Shown here: one piece after another, positions 34,542-46,112 of the stretch
Position numbering within the stretch: position 1 is the stretch's first letter
Layout of the letters: every line of letters begins with the position of its first letter
Assembly (NCBI RefSeq): GCF_963678635.1
Contig: NC_087062.1
Coordinates: 88,819,845-88,883,844, forward strand
Reading direction: 5' to 3'
Source: Symsagittifera roscoffensis
Taxonomy: Eukaryota > Xenacoelomorpha > Acoela > Convolutidae
DNA: 64,000 nt
Position numbers and translations under genes: made by a program
The notes under the pieces: generated by a model
Database searches by the model: none
The model's input: only the letters and a program-made list of their open reading frames with translations
What the model was told of the DNA's origin: nothing

Positions 34542-35621
34542 TAGATCAACGCAGAAAAGAGTGACTGTAAAATGTAGAAACATTATTATAATTTAATTAA
34601 AATTTCTAATAATTTAAGTCATTGAAATTGAAAAAAAAAATTCGAAATTCGAAAGTTTTATGTTTGAAACATTTAGCTTCCGGGTCTGCAATTTAATTAC
34701 AAAATTTCAAATTACTACAATGTTAAGTCTGCAACCAAAACTTGGTTAAACACGGTTGAATCAGTCTCAATTAGTTTGGTTTCGCGCAATCTCTCATAGA
34801 CAAAGGACCGATTGGGCGAAAACAAAAATCAGCCAATCAGATTTTAGAATTCCACAATTGGAGGAAAGCGTGAAAATCTCAGAGAAAGTAAACAGTTCCA
34901 GAGACTTAAAATTAAACTTTGCCGAATATGAAAACGGCAGAAATATTTCACTTACCGCCGGTGAATTGGAGCAAATTTTATCTTTCGGAGGATTCGTTAT
35001 AACAGAAGCAAAATATTGCTTCAGTCCATTACTTTTATTTGAACGGCACTTGATTCAATTAATAATCAGCTTTTGACTGTTTTCGTGTTCGGTCCTTTGC
35101 CCATTCGCTCTTTTGCCCACAAAAATAGCCACCGTTTGGTTTTTCTCCTGCCGTTCGCAGGTTTTTTCTTAAATGGCGCCAGTCGCGGTTAACTTTTTAA
35201 TGCATGTGTTGGTCGCACAAACAATTTTACTTGGATCGCGGCGGTCGCTCAGTCGTTTTTTGGTCGCTGCAAAGTCGGAAAATCTTGAGTTTTGTTTGTG
35301 ACAGTCTGGAAATACCCAATTTTTTTGCGATAGTCTGAAGTTACCGAAATTTGACCGTGATTGTGTGAACGGCAATAAATCGCAAATTCGTTCGGGTTTT
35401 CACAAAAAAAATGCCTTAAACGCCATTCCTTGGCGTTTTTTCTGATAAGCTGTCTGCAACACAGAAAAATTTATATCAATAAAAAATTTGTATGGTGGGT
35501 GATGAGAGCTCAGAAAATAAAATTGATGTGATTAAATTTTTTTCTTGATACAGTTATCCACGCTTGAACAAAATTCTATAACTAGTCGATCACAAAAATT
35601 GATGTGCTTGTTATTTTTATG
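34542..35621. other. 3' flank of gene C and intergenic DNA
   Basis: The ORF 34756-35076 (+, 106 codons) has no recognised domain. Around 35110-35400 the sequence is relatively rich in CGxxxxCGC motifs (GGTCGC, GCCAGTCGCGG) that also occur near 45570-45690, so this may be an old repeat. I see nothing else. Confidence 0.4.
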
Positions 35622-36565
35622 TACCCGGGTTGACCTCCATATACCGAAAATGCTTATCATACAATTTCATACATCAAGTGTGTGGGAAAATGCTTGTCAT
35701 ACAATTTTCATACAATTTCTAAAAATGGTTGAAAGCTGGTATAAACTCTTTTCTGTGGCTGTTTGATTCTAATAAAACAATCTGGTGATAAAAAAACTGA
35801 GGTTTTCGTTTTTTGAAAAAAATGCTTATCATACAATTCCCATATATGGAAATTGTATGACTGGCATTTTTTTGATGGCGACACAAAAATTTTTTCAACT
35901 AATTTTGAAAATTTGGCCCAAAAATTTGTTTGTTTTTTTTTCAACCGCAAATCGATTTTCGTACGCAAACAAACATTTATCGAAAAAAAAAATTTTGCAT
36001 GCAAAATTTAATATTTTGTGTGCATAACGTACTCCTGGATACGATAAAATTGGCTTTTACTTTCTTTTCACTTAATTTTTTTTTTCAAAAATGCCGAAAA
36101 TTCCTTTTTCTTTTGTATAAGGTGTTAATGTAGGCCTTGATCAATGTCTGATAATTTGAAAATTCAAAAATTTAATATAATCATCATTAATAAATTTTGC
36201 CAAAAAATAAAAGTTTGATACTTTTGTTATATCAATTGTGAAAGACAGCCCAAGACAGGTCGTTTTCTATGCATTGTAAATGCAAGACCGTCCAACCTTT
36301 GGTGTTATGAGTGACCAAGGTCTATGTCACTTGTGTTCGGTTGCAACTACAACCGAAAATTTTTCAGAAACCAAATTTTGAAAGAAAAAATTAAAATTTT
36401 TGGTTTATGGGAAAACACCTATCATACAATTTTCATATATGGAAAAATGCTTATCATAGAATTTTCATACAATTTTCTGTACGTATGGAATTATATGAAA
36501 TTGTATGACAAGAAGTTTCTCATATATGGAAATTGTATGATAAGAAGTTTTGATCAACCCGGGTA
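35622..36565. mobile_element. Palindrome-rich element with CCCGGGTTGA terminal repeats
   Basis: TACCCGGGTTGAcC at 35622 faces its inverted counterpart GaTCAACCCGGGTA ending at 36565, giving about 11-13-bp terminal inverted repeats bounded by TA. Inside, CATACAATTTxCATATATGG and its complement GGAAATTGTATGAxAAG occur many times (for example 35828-35861, 36421-36445, 36478-36545), forming nested palindromes with an ATATAT core. No transposase is visible. It resembles a TA-targeted MITE or a composite fold-back element. Boundaries are supported only by the single terminal-repeat pair. Confidence 0.6.
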
Positions 36566-39027
36566 ACAAACGATCTGAGGAAAAAAGTTTCTTCAAATCA
36601 CCAGTGTCCGAATCCTTGTTTTGGCTACATATCAATAGGGGGGAAAGCACAAACTATAACTAAAGCATGAGCCCTTTCCACTCATTTGCGTTAAATAGAG
36701 CGCAGCATTCAGACGAGCGGACTGATCGTTTAATCTCATTCAATCTTTGCCCCGACTGACTTACGCGTACATAGGAACTCGAGATAATGCAATGAAGCAT
36801 GCGCAAAATCGAAATATTATGGTCAGAATATGGTCGAGAAGGTCAACACATCGGTCAAGCACAGCCAAACCATTTGAGACAGGTAATGATATAAAAACTT
36901 GGAAGTTTTTTTCTGTTTTTTGTTCTCCGAATCTTATTTCTGTTCTCCGAGTTTTTGCTCTGACTCAGCATTTCTTCATGCAAAGAGCCATGCTGCTCTG
37001 AATTGTGAAGAAAATGATCAATAAACTGAGCTCGGCGTTTTTTTACCCAGACAAAAGTTGGCTTTTTAACTTCTAGGACAGACTTCGCCGAAGTACTTTA
37101 AAACAGAATGGGATTAAACTTAGGCCCAACTTTTTGAGATCAAAGAAGTCCAGACAATCATCCCACCTCGTAGTTAGCCACGTCGGTTCAAGCAAATCTA
37201 CGATTGGTCAAAAAACCTTTAAAAAATTTTGTCTTTTGAGAAAGTCGAGACCCTGGGTAGGGGTGGTCGGATTATGTATCTAGCCAGTCAGGTCTTCGTC
37301 CGACTCTCCCTTCCTTGGCATGAGTTTTGCGTACTTTCAGTCTTAATATGCGCATGCGCACACTCCGGCAATTTTGAATGGACGACAGTGCAGCTGAAAC
37401 CGCTTTCGCGTGACAAATGCGCACTTCGGTGCAATTATAATGCTCAGTCAAAACTGGACATGATGGTATATTAATCAACAGTTTTTTTATTTCCATTTTT
37501 TAGTTATTCCGAGTCGGATGTTCCTCTACTGAACCCTACGGGGCCAATAGAGCATCCTATAAGATTGTCAAGATAATATTTTAAAAATAAATCAATTTTG
37601 AAATCAGTTTTGAAAATCAAGTTTTTCTTTCATATTTTTTTCGTAGTTTCAGCGGTTTTATTATCTTTCACGACAAATCATGAACAATAACGGCATCTTA
37701 CAAGAAATTTTTCTGGTTCAGAATTTCCATCTTGCTATATACGACCTAAACTACTGAAACAAATTTAGGACATACTTAAATTCAATTTTCTCTTTTTCTT
37801 AAAACTTTCGGTAAAACAACCTAAAAATAAATTTTTACTATCAAAAACTACAAAAACAATTTTTCAGCGTTTTTGCAACAAGAAATTTTAAAATACCCAA
37901 CTGGAAACTTGTTTTTGATATCAGAACCCATCATTTTCATCTTTCAAAACTTTTCCTTTTTCGAATCTAAGGTGATCGTCTAAACTTTTCCTTTTTCGAA
38001 TCTAAGGTGATCGTCACGCCAAACGGTTTAAAGCACCATACCGCATCTCGTAGGCAGTATTAGAGTTGTTTTCTTGACCAAAGCCGAAAAAGTTACTGAA
38101 TTAGAGAAGAGTGAAAAAATCATTTTTGGGGGTTTTTGAGAAAAAGCCAAAAATGACCCAAATCCATCTCAAAAAAAAACATTAAAAAGTGGCATTAAAA
38201 AATTGCCATTATTTTTGGGGTCTAGGGTCGCTGCATAAAGTTAGGGAATTATAGCGGGGAGTTTTTGAACACCCGACTAATTTTTTTTTTAAAAGTAGGA
38301 AGTTCTCGTAGTTGCCATATTTGACCAGTTCTCGTAGTTGCCATACGAGAACTGGTCAAATGTCAAATGTTCTGAGGGGGCCCCTACCCCCTGTCATTGG
38401 GTTTATATAGCGAGCCTATGTTTGTACTAAGAAAAAAAACAATTGTATCAAAAATCCGCTAGATATGACTCATCGAGTAAAAGTTTGTCTTTTTTACCTG
38501 CTTTGGATCCATTTTGCAATTTGCTGGTCATTCCATTGTGGTGCAATGAGATTAATTTGGTGCATCTGTCGCAATTTCAAAACTGGGCAAACAAAAACTA
38601 CCTTATACATATTTGAGCGCGGAATCAACGGAAACTTCGCAAATGGAATCCATTTAGATTTGGGAACAAGTTTAAGTACTTGTCTTTGAGATTCCGTGAC
38701 CTATATATACCAAATTGGGCGCCTGTTGACCTCATATTGCCATTTCAACCTCATAATTTTGTTTCTGTCTTTGAATACATTTCTGTAAAATTTTCGGTCT
38801 GACCAAAAAAATTGAGTTATCAAGCAAACATGGTAAAACTAAAGCAAAATTCAGTTAACATAGCTGCTCGATTATTACTTGATAGTTGCCATACGAGAAA
38901 TGTACTCATAATTCTTCTAAGCTAAATTGAGACACATTAGTTCGTCACATTAACTTGACTCATTTTGAATTTTACACGGCAGTACAAAATTTTAGTCAAT
39001 CGAAAAAAATTTACGCAGGACCAGTTA
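36566..39027. other. Intergenic with small duplications and a perfect hairpin
   Basis: No supported gene. A 35-bp tandem duplication of AAACTTTTCCTTTTTCGAAT plus 14 more bases lies at 37947-38015. A perfect hairpin lies at 38319-38361. The ORF 38465-38689 begins with a hydrophobic stretch but has no homologue in the window and no splice context, so it is left uncalled. Confidence 0.45.
38319..38361. repeat. Perfect 18-bp inverted repeat with 7-base loop
   Basis: ATTTGACCAGTTCTCGTA at 38319-38336 is exactly complementary to TACGAGAACTGGTCAAAT at 38344-38361. The loop is GTTGCCA, and AGTTCTCGTAGTTGCCATA is also directly repeated across it. A related TAGTTGCCATACGAGAA occurs at 38882-38898. Confidence 0.9.
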
Positions 39028-39080
39028 CGCGGTAGTCAGAATATTCAAGGTTTTGCCCTGGTATACGAGCAGCCTTGTTT
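39028..39080 (+). repeat. R1 3'-end fragment
   Basis: Only the terminal part of R1 is present: GGTAGTCAGAATATTCAAGG, TTTTGCCCTGGTATACGAGC and AGCCTTG. The rest of the element is missing, so this is a truncated or heavily decayed copy. Confidence 0.7.
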
Positions 39081-40207
39081 TAATATCAATTTGAAATTTG
39101 AAGAAACCATCATTTTCAAAATTTAATTTTTTCATTAATTGCCCCATTCCTTACGGGTTATATTCTAGAATACTGGGCGCCAATCATATTTTTCGTACCG
39201 GCAACTAAAACTGACATTGTTTTTCCTTTTTCTATCGGCTTACGCTTTTTTAGGTCTCAGTCAAAAAAAAATTTTTTTTGGTTTTTGTTTTATTTTTTCA
39301 TTTTGCCTATTTAAAAAGCATGCTTTAAGTTGCGAACGTTTTTAGTTTCCAAGTTGGTTTCGTTTACAATTGTCGTTGACTGGTGTATAATTTTTCATTG
39401 CATCAAAGATTCGGAGAATTTTTCTCTATTGTAATCATTTGTTACGGAAACTGTTCTGAGGGTTGAGACTAACACTTAGTTGAGAGTAATACGTTCACGA
39501 AAATAAAAGATGAAATTTTGTCTAAGATAGCCTGTGTCAATGAAGTTTCTAGGAAAAGTAGAAAAAATCCTATTTTTAAATTTGAATTAATTGTTCCGAC
39601 CATATGAAAAATGTGAGGAGTTTTGTTTTTGGATAAAATTAGTTTTTTTTTTCCACAAAAAAACCAGGTACCACAAATTATCATCGGAATGGGTCAAATG
39701 ATATATCATATTAAAGTCCTGTCAGTCGGGATTCGAATAACAGTTAAAATGTTTAAACGTTCTCTCGGTGTCGATAAGAACCGGTTGAAAAATTTTGATT
39801 TTTGGTCTAACTTTCAGCTAACAAGATGAGCAAGCGGACAGGCGTGTCTTAGCTAATTTAAAATTAGATTTACTTAGTTTTGAAACTTAGTTGAAATATA
39901 GTTTTACTCTTAGTTGTACTCGAGTAAGTAAGTTTTTGGAGATTTTTTGCGTTACCTTGGGAAGCAGAAAATTCAAAATATTTTTAAAAAGTTCCGAAAA
40001 AAAAACTCTTTGTCTCCGAAAACTCTTTGTCACCAAAACCGACCAATTCGTTAAAGAAGAAATCTTGAAATAATACCAACCGAGATCAATTTGTTACGCC
40101 ATTTAAACGTCCAGCCAACTGAAAGTTGTAAACTTCTGATAGGAAGTTGTGGAGACAATTAATGCAAACAAAAAAGAATTTTTTTGCATATTTTTGCGCA
40201 TGAAAAA
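39081..40207. other. Intergenic, no feature seen
   Basis: No coding frame with family features. Opposing incidental ORFs occur at 39469-39829. Confidence 0.4.
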
Positions 40208-40842
40208 ATGATTCAAAATTGTTTTCGACATTTCTGCTGTTTTGTTCATCTACTGAAACTCTTGGAGTGTGAACAAATAAATAGTAAGCTGAAAGATGGG
40301 GGTGTTTTTTCCAGCCAGCTAAATCCTGGGTAACTGCACAAGGAGCCAGAAAAAAATCATTGTGGTTAGAATCAATTTATTGTTCCAGCTAGCATTAAAC
40401 AGTTGCAAGGAACTATGGCCTAGTTTTTCTTCGATTTCAGAAGCCTCAAATTTAGCTCGTTTTGCGGTATCACGTAAAAAAAAATAGAATTATCATTCGA
40501 ATTTAAGTAAGCACTTTGAAAATGTCTCTTGTGAAAAATGGTGTGACTCTTTCCTTGTTTTCTGAACAGAATGCTGGAAAGCGAAAAATCTACGCCGGCT
40601 TCCAACAGAAATGTTACAATTAATAGGTGGATGAACATTTACAGTCTTAATTGGTCATGAAAAATAACGAACTCAACAGAACGTGGGCTGAATACGTGAA
40701 GAAATTTACCTGTTGGCGTGTGTGGGCGTGGGACGGCTGTGAGGCGAAGTCCGCGTGTCGCAAATGATGCATAAACATCTTTGATGACAGCTACGTAGCT
40801 TCAACTTGTAAACTCATCCAATTAGAAGTCAAGTGCCACAAA
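40208..40842 (+). pseudogene. Pseudogene of gene F (eight-cysteine peptide)
   Basis: Both exons of gene F are recognisable. Exon 1 spans 40208 to about 40364: the ATG aligns, CEQIN and KLKDGGVF are retained, but the signal peptide is garbled and TAA at 40331-40333 interrupts it. The donor GTTAG at 40365 is conserved. Exon 2 spans about 40645-40842: the acceptor AG is lost, WAEYVKKF and WRVWAWDGC are retained, and TGA at 40765-40767 replaces a codon next to the third Cys. Similarity ends at KCHK, immediately followed by GTAAGT, so the last three cysteines are missing. With two nonsense codons, a lost acceptor and a missing end it cannot make the peptide. Confidence 0.88.
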
Positions 40843-43746
40843 GTAAGTACGATTTTTTTTGCTCCGACCAAAATTGAAAATTTAGAAGGAAATTTTTTTC
40901 AAAAGTCACGCGATTTCAGATGGATTAAGGGTAGTTTTTAGGTTAGCTTGAGCAATACCAAGTGAAAGATTTTTAAATACAAACAAAATCTTTCAAAACA
41001 ACATCAGAATAAAAAAATTGGTGCTATAATTTTCGTTTTTTAGTCTAAATTGCTGGGGAGAGGGAGAGAGAAAGAGTAACTCTCGCTCTTATTTTATTTT
41101 TAGTTATCACAAAACCGAGTTAACAGTACCAAAGTTAGGAAGACTAAGTGAGGGCTGAAGTTTTTTTTAGGAGCTCGCCACCTCTCAAAAGAAAGGGCTT
41201 CCTTTTTTTTACTAAATAATTTTTCTAGCTTTCGCTTGTCATTCGTAAAATTTTTTAAAAGCTTTTTTGGTCGCCATATATGAAACGGTGGCTAATTACT
41301 CATTAGGTTAAAAAAATGTTCGCCAAAAATATCTATGACTATTACATCAAAATTTCCCGAAAACCGCAATCAAGCGATATTGTTGTTTACTTAACTGATG
41401 ATATATCAATACTTTTATGTCTTCGACACAAGTACTTTGTTATCTTTGCTTTCTTTGACTCGACTGTGTAATCCAGGCCCATGAAACAAGAAGAGTTCGG
41501 AATTGAGTTTTCTCAAAAAAAACCTCTGCGGAAAGTAAACTATGGAACCATTAAGTTCAGATTTTTGATTGAATCTCTTTGAAAGAAAAACTTGTCAACA
41601 TTGAAACTTGAGAACAAAACATCACAGTCCAGGAGATATTGAAGACCAAAATGTTTTGTTTCAGCATTTTCAAATATTCTTTGTTAGGAAAACATTTAAT
41701 TTCGTAACGTTTAGGTAAGCACGGATTTTGTGCATAAAAATTGAGTTTCGAGTACAATTCCTTGTGTTCAATATTGACAAAGCGTTAGAAAAAAAATAAC
41801 AGTGATTTTCTTTATTTGAAAACAAATATATATGTCTCTGCTACAAAAAATGAAACTTTCAAATCATTTTGAAAAAAAAGTATTTTTTTTTGGTTAGCTC
41901 ACTTTGATTTTAATTGTTAACAACAATTACATCAAATTTACATTTATATTTTCGCTTAAAACAATTTTCTAACGTAAGTTTTTCATCAAGAAATTGAACC
42001 GAAAACGACCATTTTAAGGAAATCAGTTTCAGTTTCTCATAGGTTGTTCAAGTTGTTAAAATTTTTTATATCCCGACTGTCATGACTAATTTCTAGATTG
42101 TCGCAATTTCAGAGCATCGCAACTAAAATTACTTTACATTGCGACTAACTTTAGCGTATCATATCGCAAAAAAATTGCAGACCTTATTGCAAGAAACTCT
42201 AGACTTCATCGCGTTAATTTTCAGGCAATTTTGCAAGGAATTCTTATCACAGATCAGAATTTGAGGAAAACTTTTACAGAAAATGAAAAACCAAAATGTA
42301 AGAATAAATGCTTTTCAGATCTTTCAAACAATGATTTATTGTTTTGATATTTTTGGGCAAACAGAGAAATCGTGCCAACAAAAATCAAAACTTCCATACA
42401 ATTTCAACTGAGTGCAACAGTGACTGGACGGTACAGAACCAACAAAAACACGTGTTTTCAATTTTGAACTGATGTCTGTGTCGCTGATACAAAACATTAA
42501 GTTATAAATTTCTCATAAAAAAAATTGTATGTTTTTTCTAATCCTCTTAAGCTTTGCATAACATATATATGTTTTTTTAAAAATTTTGGCACAATTAGTA
42601 TGCTGCATTTTGTTTTGCAACTTTCAAAATCACACTTCGCACCCTGTTTTTTTTTTAATTTTAGGGATCAAAATTACATCAAAACTGCTAGTAAATGATA
42701 AACAAGAGTTAGCGTCTAAATTAACCTAAAAAGCTTGGAGAGAGCCCAGAAAAAAAATCAAAAAACTGCATGCAAGTCTTAAGCAGGCAGAAAAAAACGG
42801 TCTCACACGAAGAGCTGTACAGATTGTATTTTAGTCCTTTCCGTTGTCGATAAATTGTCTAAACTTAACCTTATTCTGGTTAAACATTTGGAAAGAATAT
42901 TCTAGTTTCCTAAAGGGAAATTAAATCCAGAAAAAAGCTTTTAAGTTAATTGTAGCTTGTTTAACTTCTTTTGTGTTTATATTCCATTCCGACTGTCATG
43001 GCTAATTTAAAGACTGTTGTCATTGTATTTTCTTGTATTTTTACAATTTTCTAACTAATTTCCAGATTGTCGCGACTTCATGTCATGACTATTGCCCTTT
43101 TTTTAAATTTATTTTGCTATTAATTTTAGCCTATCATATCGCGATAAACTTTCAGAGTTGTTTGTGACTAATTTCTAAACTATCGCGACTAACTTCTATA
43201 CTATTGCTACCTGTTTTTACACAAAGTTGAAGCTATGTTTCAGATCTCGTCGGGGTTACTTTCTAGAATATTGTAACTAAACTTTCTACTATTGTGAGTA
43301 ATTTTTAAACTGCCGTGACTAGTTTTCATTTTATTACGACTAGTTTTCATACTGTATCGCAACTAATTTTCAGACAGTATCGAAAACAAAGTTCAGAATT
43401 CAATTTCTAGTCTATCGCGACTCTTCTTAAATTATCAATATTAATTTTCAAGCTACAACGCAAAAAACTTTCAAAATATCGCAATCGAAACTAGATTTTA
43501 CCAGAAATTTTTGGTGGCCATCCATACTTTGAAGTTTCGGTTGCGGAATAAAAACTGACGCAACTTTATAGGTCTGAATATAATGATGCGGGAACCGACT
43601 GGGCTTATTGTTCAAATTTGTTAGTAAATCACATTGTTTCTAAAAGCAACTGTTTGCTACACGTTATTTGTTTAGTTGCTATTTGAAAAACCATTATTTG
43701 AAGAGTCAATATTTTGTGACTCAAACGGTTTTGTGAATCAAAAGAA
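40843..43746. other. Intergenic with degenerate TCGCGACTAATTTTCA repeats
   Basis: No gene is supported. From about 42070 to 42240 and again from 42985 to 43500, a motif near TATCGCGACTAATTTTCAGA recurs every 20-40 bases in decayed form. The interval between the two repeat-bearing stretches (42241-42984) shows nothing I recognise. Confidence 0.5.
42985..43500 (+). repeat. Degenerate short tandem repeat (TCGCGACTAATTT-type)
   Basis: Variants of CTATCGCGACTAATTTTCAG appear at least ten times with irregular 20-40-bp spacing (for example near 43065, 43165, 43185, 43345, 43365, 43420). A smaller set lies at 42070-42240. No open frame runs through the array. It resembles an old minisatellite. Confidence 0.65.
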
Positions 43747-45420
43747 ATGGCTTGCAAATTGCTCTTTGTTTGTATTGCGCTTTTCACCTTGAGTGTTGAA
43801 AAGCACTATGTGAGCTGCAACTATCTTGACAAAATGCTAAAAAATGAGGCAGATGAGGAGTGCAGCCAGTATTTAGACAGCCGCGTATTCATACTGGTCA
43901 GTATTTAGACAAATACTGTATGAACCAATCAGAATCGAGAAAAGACATAAATAATCCAAATTAAATAATAATTATTTATTAATTTCTTCTTTGTCTCGAT
44001 TCTGATTGGTTGAAACAGTATTTGTCTAAATACTGACCAGTCTGAATACGCGGTTGTCTAAATACTGACATGTAACCGGCAGATGAGTACCAGGAGAGGC
44101 CTTTTGATCACGACGAAGACAGTGTTTGGAATCAGTTGAAGTCAGTACTCTTTTTCCTATTTTTTCACGGGGCTTTCCCAAGTTTCAAAACTTTTTACAG
44201 CACATATTAATGCTCTCAGGCGCTGATTGACATTTTACCATTAGTGGTTGATTAACTAAAATTGTTCCAAACTCTGGCTTTGAATGATCAAATTTCGTTT
44301 AACAAAAAATAGTAAAGCGAAAAAAAATCAGCTTTCAGTAGTAATACAAATTAGTACTAATACAATCGATAGAACGTTGCATCAAAGAATTATTGAAGAA
44401 AGTGCTGAAGTTTGGGGTGAGGATTAAGCGTAAAATTTTGATGGAATCAACTTGTGTCAGTTGATCAAAATTTGCATTTAATAGGACCAAGCTAACCAAA
44501 CTGATCAATTATAAAAAAAAAACAAATTCAATGCCATGAAAACAAATTCAATGCCATGATTACTTCTTCGAAAATGAAAGTTTATACATAACGCCAGCGG
44601 TTGATCCAGGAATCTCTCAAATTTCTGTTTGGAATTTTCAAACAATTATCGAAATTTTGTTTGACTGTTTTCTGAGCCAAACAACGTGACTTTCCGAGCT
44701 CTAACAAAAAAAGCACATTCCTGGCTTGCGATATACCTCAAGTTTTGACATTTTTATCTGAAGTGGTAATTTAACGTCATAAAACAGTTCCAAACTGTAC
44801 CTTTTGGGGTTGGCCGCTGACTTGGCAACAAGATTAGAAACTAGATGTTGAAATCCGAAAAACGTCTATTTTCCTTGGATATTTTTGCTATTGTGGAATC
44901 CAGAAACGGTTCAGACAAATCGTGGAGCTCCAAAAACTAAATTTTGCATCCATGTCTTTTTGCTTAGGTTTTGATCTTAGATTCTGAACGACTCTTAAAT
45001 TGGTTTCAAGTTTGAAACTCATTTTTGCAGAGCTTGAAAATCAATTTTCCAAAACTCAAAACTAATAATTAAAGAGAACCCAGCCGAAAAAAATTAAGTA
45101 ACCTGGTTTACTGGTAATATTATGAAAATTCTGCAAATTGAATCTTGACTATGAATGTTTTTTTTTCTAGGTTTCTGTCACACAGCTAAGCTATCGGTGA
45201 GGCGGAAAAAATTGAGACACAAACCACCGGCTGGTGGGTGTGGGTGTGGGCAGGTTGTAAAGAAGATTTCCAGTGTGCCACTCCATGCAAGTATCATATC
45301 GCTGGGGTCAATTATGCGTACCCCATGTTTCACTTTTGTTCTCAAGTACTTGGGACGTGTCACCAAATTGGCTGCAGCTGTAAGTGCGCTGTCGAGAGGT
45401 CAAGGAAGAAGCAAAAATAG
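43747..45420 (+). pseudogene. Gene D: eight-cysteine peptide pseudogene, exon 1 split by a hairpin element
   Basis: Exon 1 begins at 43747 and encodes a signal peptide ending YVSC and the start of the acidic proregion, then is interrupted at 43858 by a 220-bp element. After a duplicated GGCAGATGAG it resumes at 44088 and ends at a GTCAGT donor (44141), in the same phase as the relatives. Exon 2 starts at 45171 (CTAG|G) and carries TAA at 45187-45189 where relatives have Lys. The rest (GWWVWVWAGC and eight cysteines with a 16-residue third gap, Lys/Arg-rich tail) is intact to TAG at 45418-45420. Thus there are two independent disabling lesions. Intron 1,030 bp. A 26-bp tandem repeat follows the stop. 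Confidence 0.92.
43858..44077. mobile_element. MITE-like hairpin element inside exon 1 of gene D
   Basis: About 80-bp terminal inverted repeats (GCCAGTATTTAGACA..CAACCGCGTATTC-type arms with GGTCAGTATTTAGACAAATA and CCAATCAGAATCGAGA) flank an A/T-rich centre. The element is bounded by a 9-10-bp direct repeat, (G)GCAGATGAG at 43848-43857 and 44078-44087, which is the target-site duplication. A 9-10-bp duplication is typical of Mutator-like elements (known family property); no transposase is present, so superfamily assignment is inference. The outermost few bases of the arms match imperfectly. Confidence 0.88.
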
Positions 45421-46112
45421 AATGACTGTGAATTTGAAAACAAATAGATGACTGTCAATTTGAAAACAAACATCTTTCAATTTCATAATGGCTTCCTTTT
45501 TTCAAAATCAAAAATGATTTCTATATTTGAAAAAAAAATTTTTTCCAGGGTTATACTGTTTTGTTTTGCTCGAGTCGGTCGCAAAAGGCTCGGTATTTCT
45601 TCCGCCAGTCATGGGTAATTGTTTTGAGTCGCTCTGGTCATGGATTACTTTTAACTTTTGCGCCAGTCGCGGCTATTTTTTTTTCGTGGTTCTGCCGTCA
45701 GTATATCTTGCCAAATGCACTTTGCTGGACCAACCCTAGTTTTGTTCTGTAATGCTAAAATTAAAACCAGGCCATTTCTTGCGTTAATTAGGAATAGTCT
45801 ACAGCGATTTTTAGCAGCTAGAGGATGGACAGCAATTTTTGCTCGGTCAACCTTACCATTTTTTCAAAAGCGCCTTTTGCGTCAACAAAAACTAGAGCTT
45901 GCCAGAAAAAAAAAACGCATTCTTTTTAGAAAACGGGCTATTAATGTCAACAGTAATTTTAAAAACTTTTTCTAAAAGCAATTAGATCCCCTCCTCGAAA
46001 AAATTGTAAATCCGTTCCTCGATTAAGAAAAAGTGATTGTTTGCTAATTGGAATCAAATAATCGAATCAATTCAATATGACGTTATTTATGGATACTACC
46101 ATAGATATAATA
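45421..46112. other. 3' flank of gene D and intergenic DNA
   Basis: A 26-bp tandem pair (ATGACTGTGAATTTGAAAAC and variant) sits at 45421-45475. Overlapping plus-strand ORFs at 45527-45975 have no recognised domain and their composition shifts between frames; I do not call them genes. Confidence 0.45.

Noticed and set aside
34295-34583. Minus-strand ORFs over gene C exon 2, and similar ones at 45178-45366 and 54006-54281
   Set aside because: They recur only because they are complements of the homologous exon 2 sequences.
38465-38689. Possible additional secreted Cys-containing peptide
   Set aside because: It has a hydrophobic N-terminus and five Cys, but no spacing match to the family, no related copy and no supporting gene structure.
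45155-45451. 98-residue plus-strand ORF overlapping gene D exon 2
   Set aside because: It is in a different frame from the cysteine-rich exon and matches nothing; the family frame is the other one.
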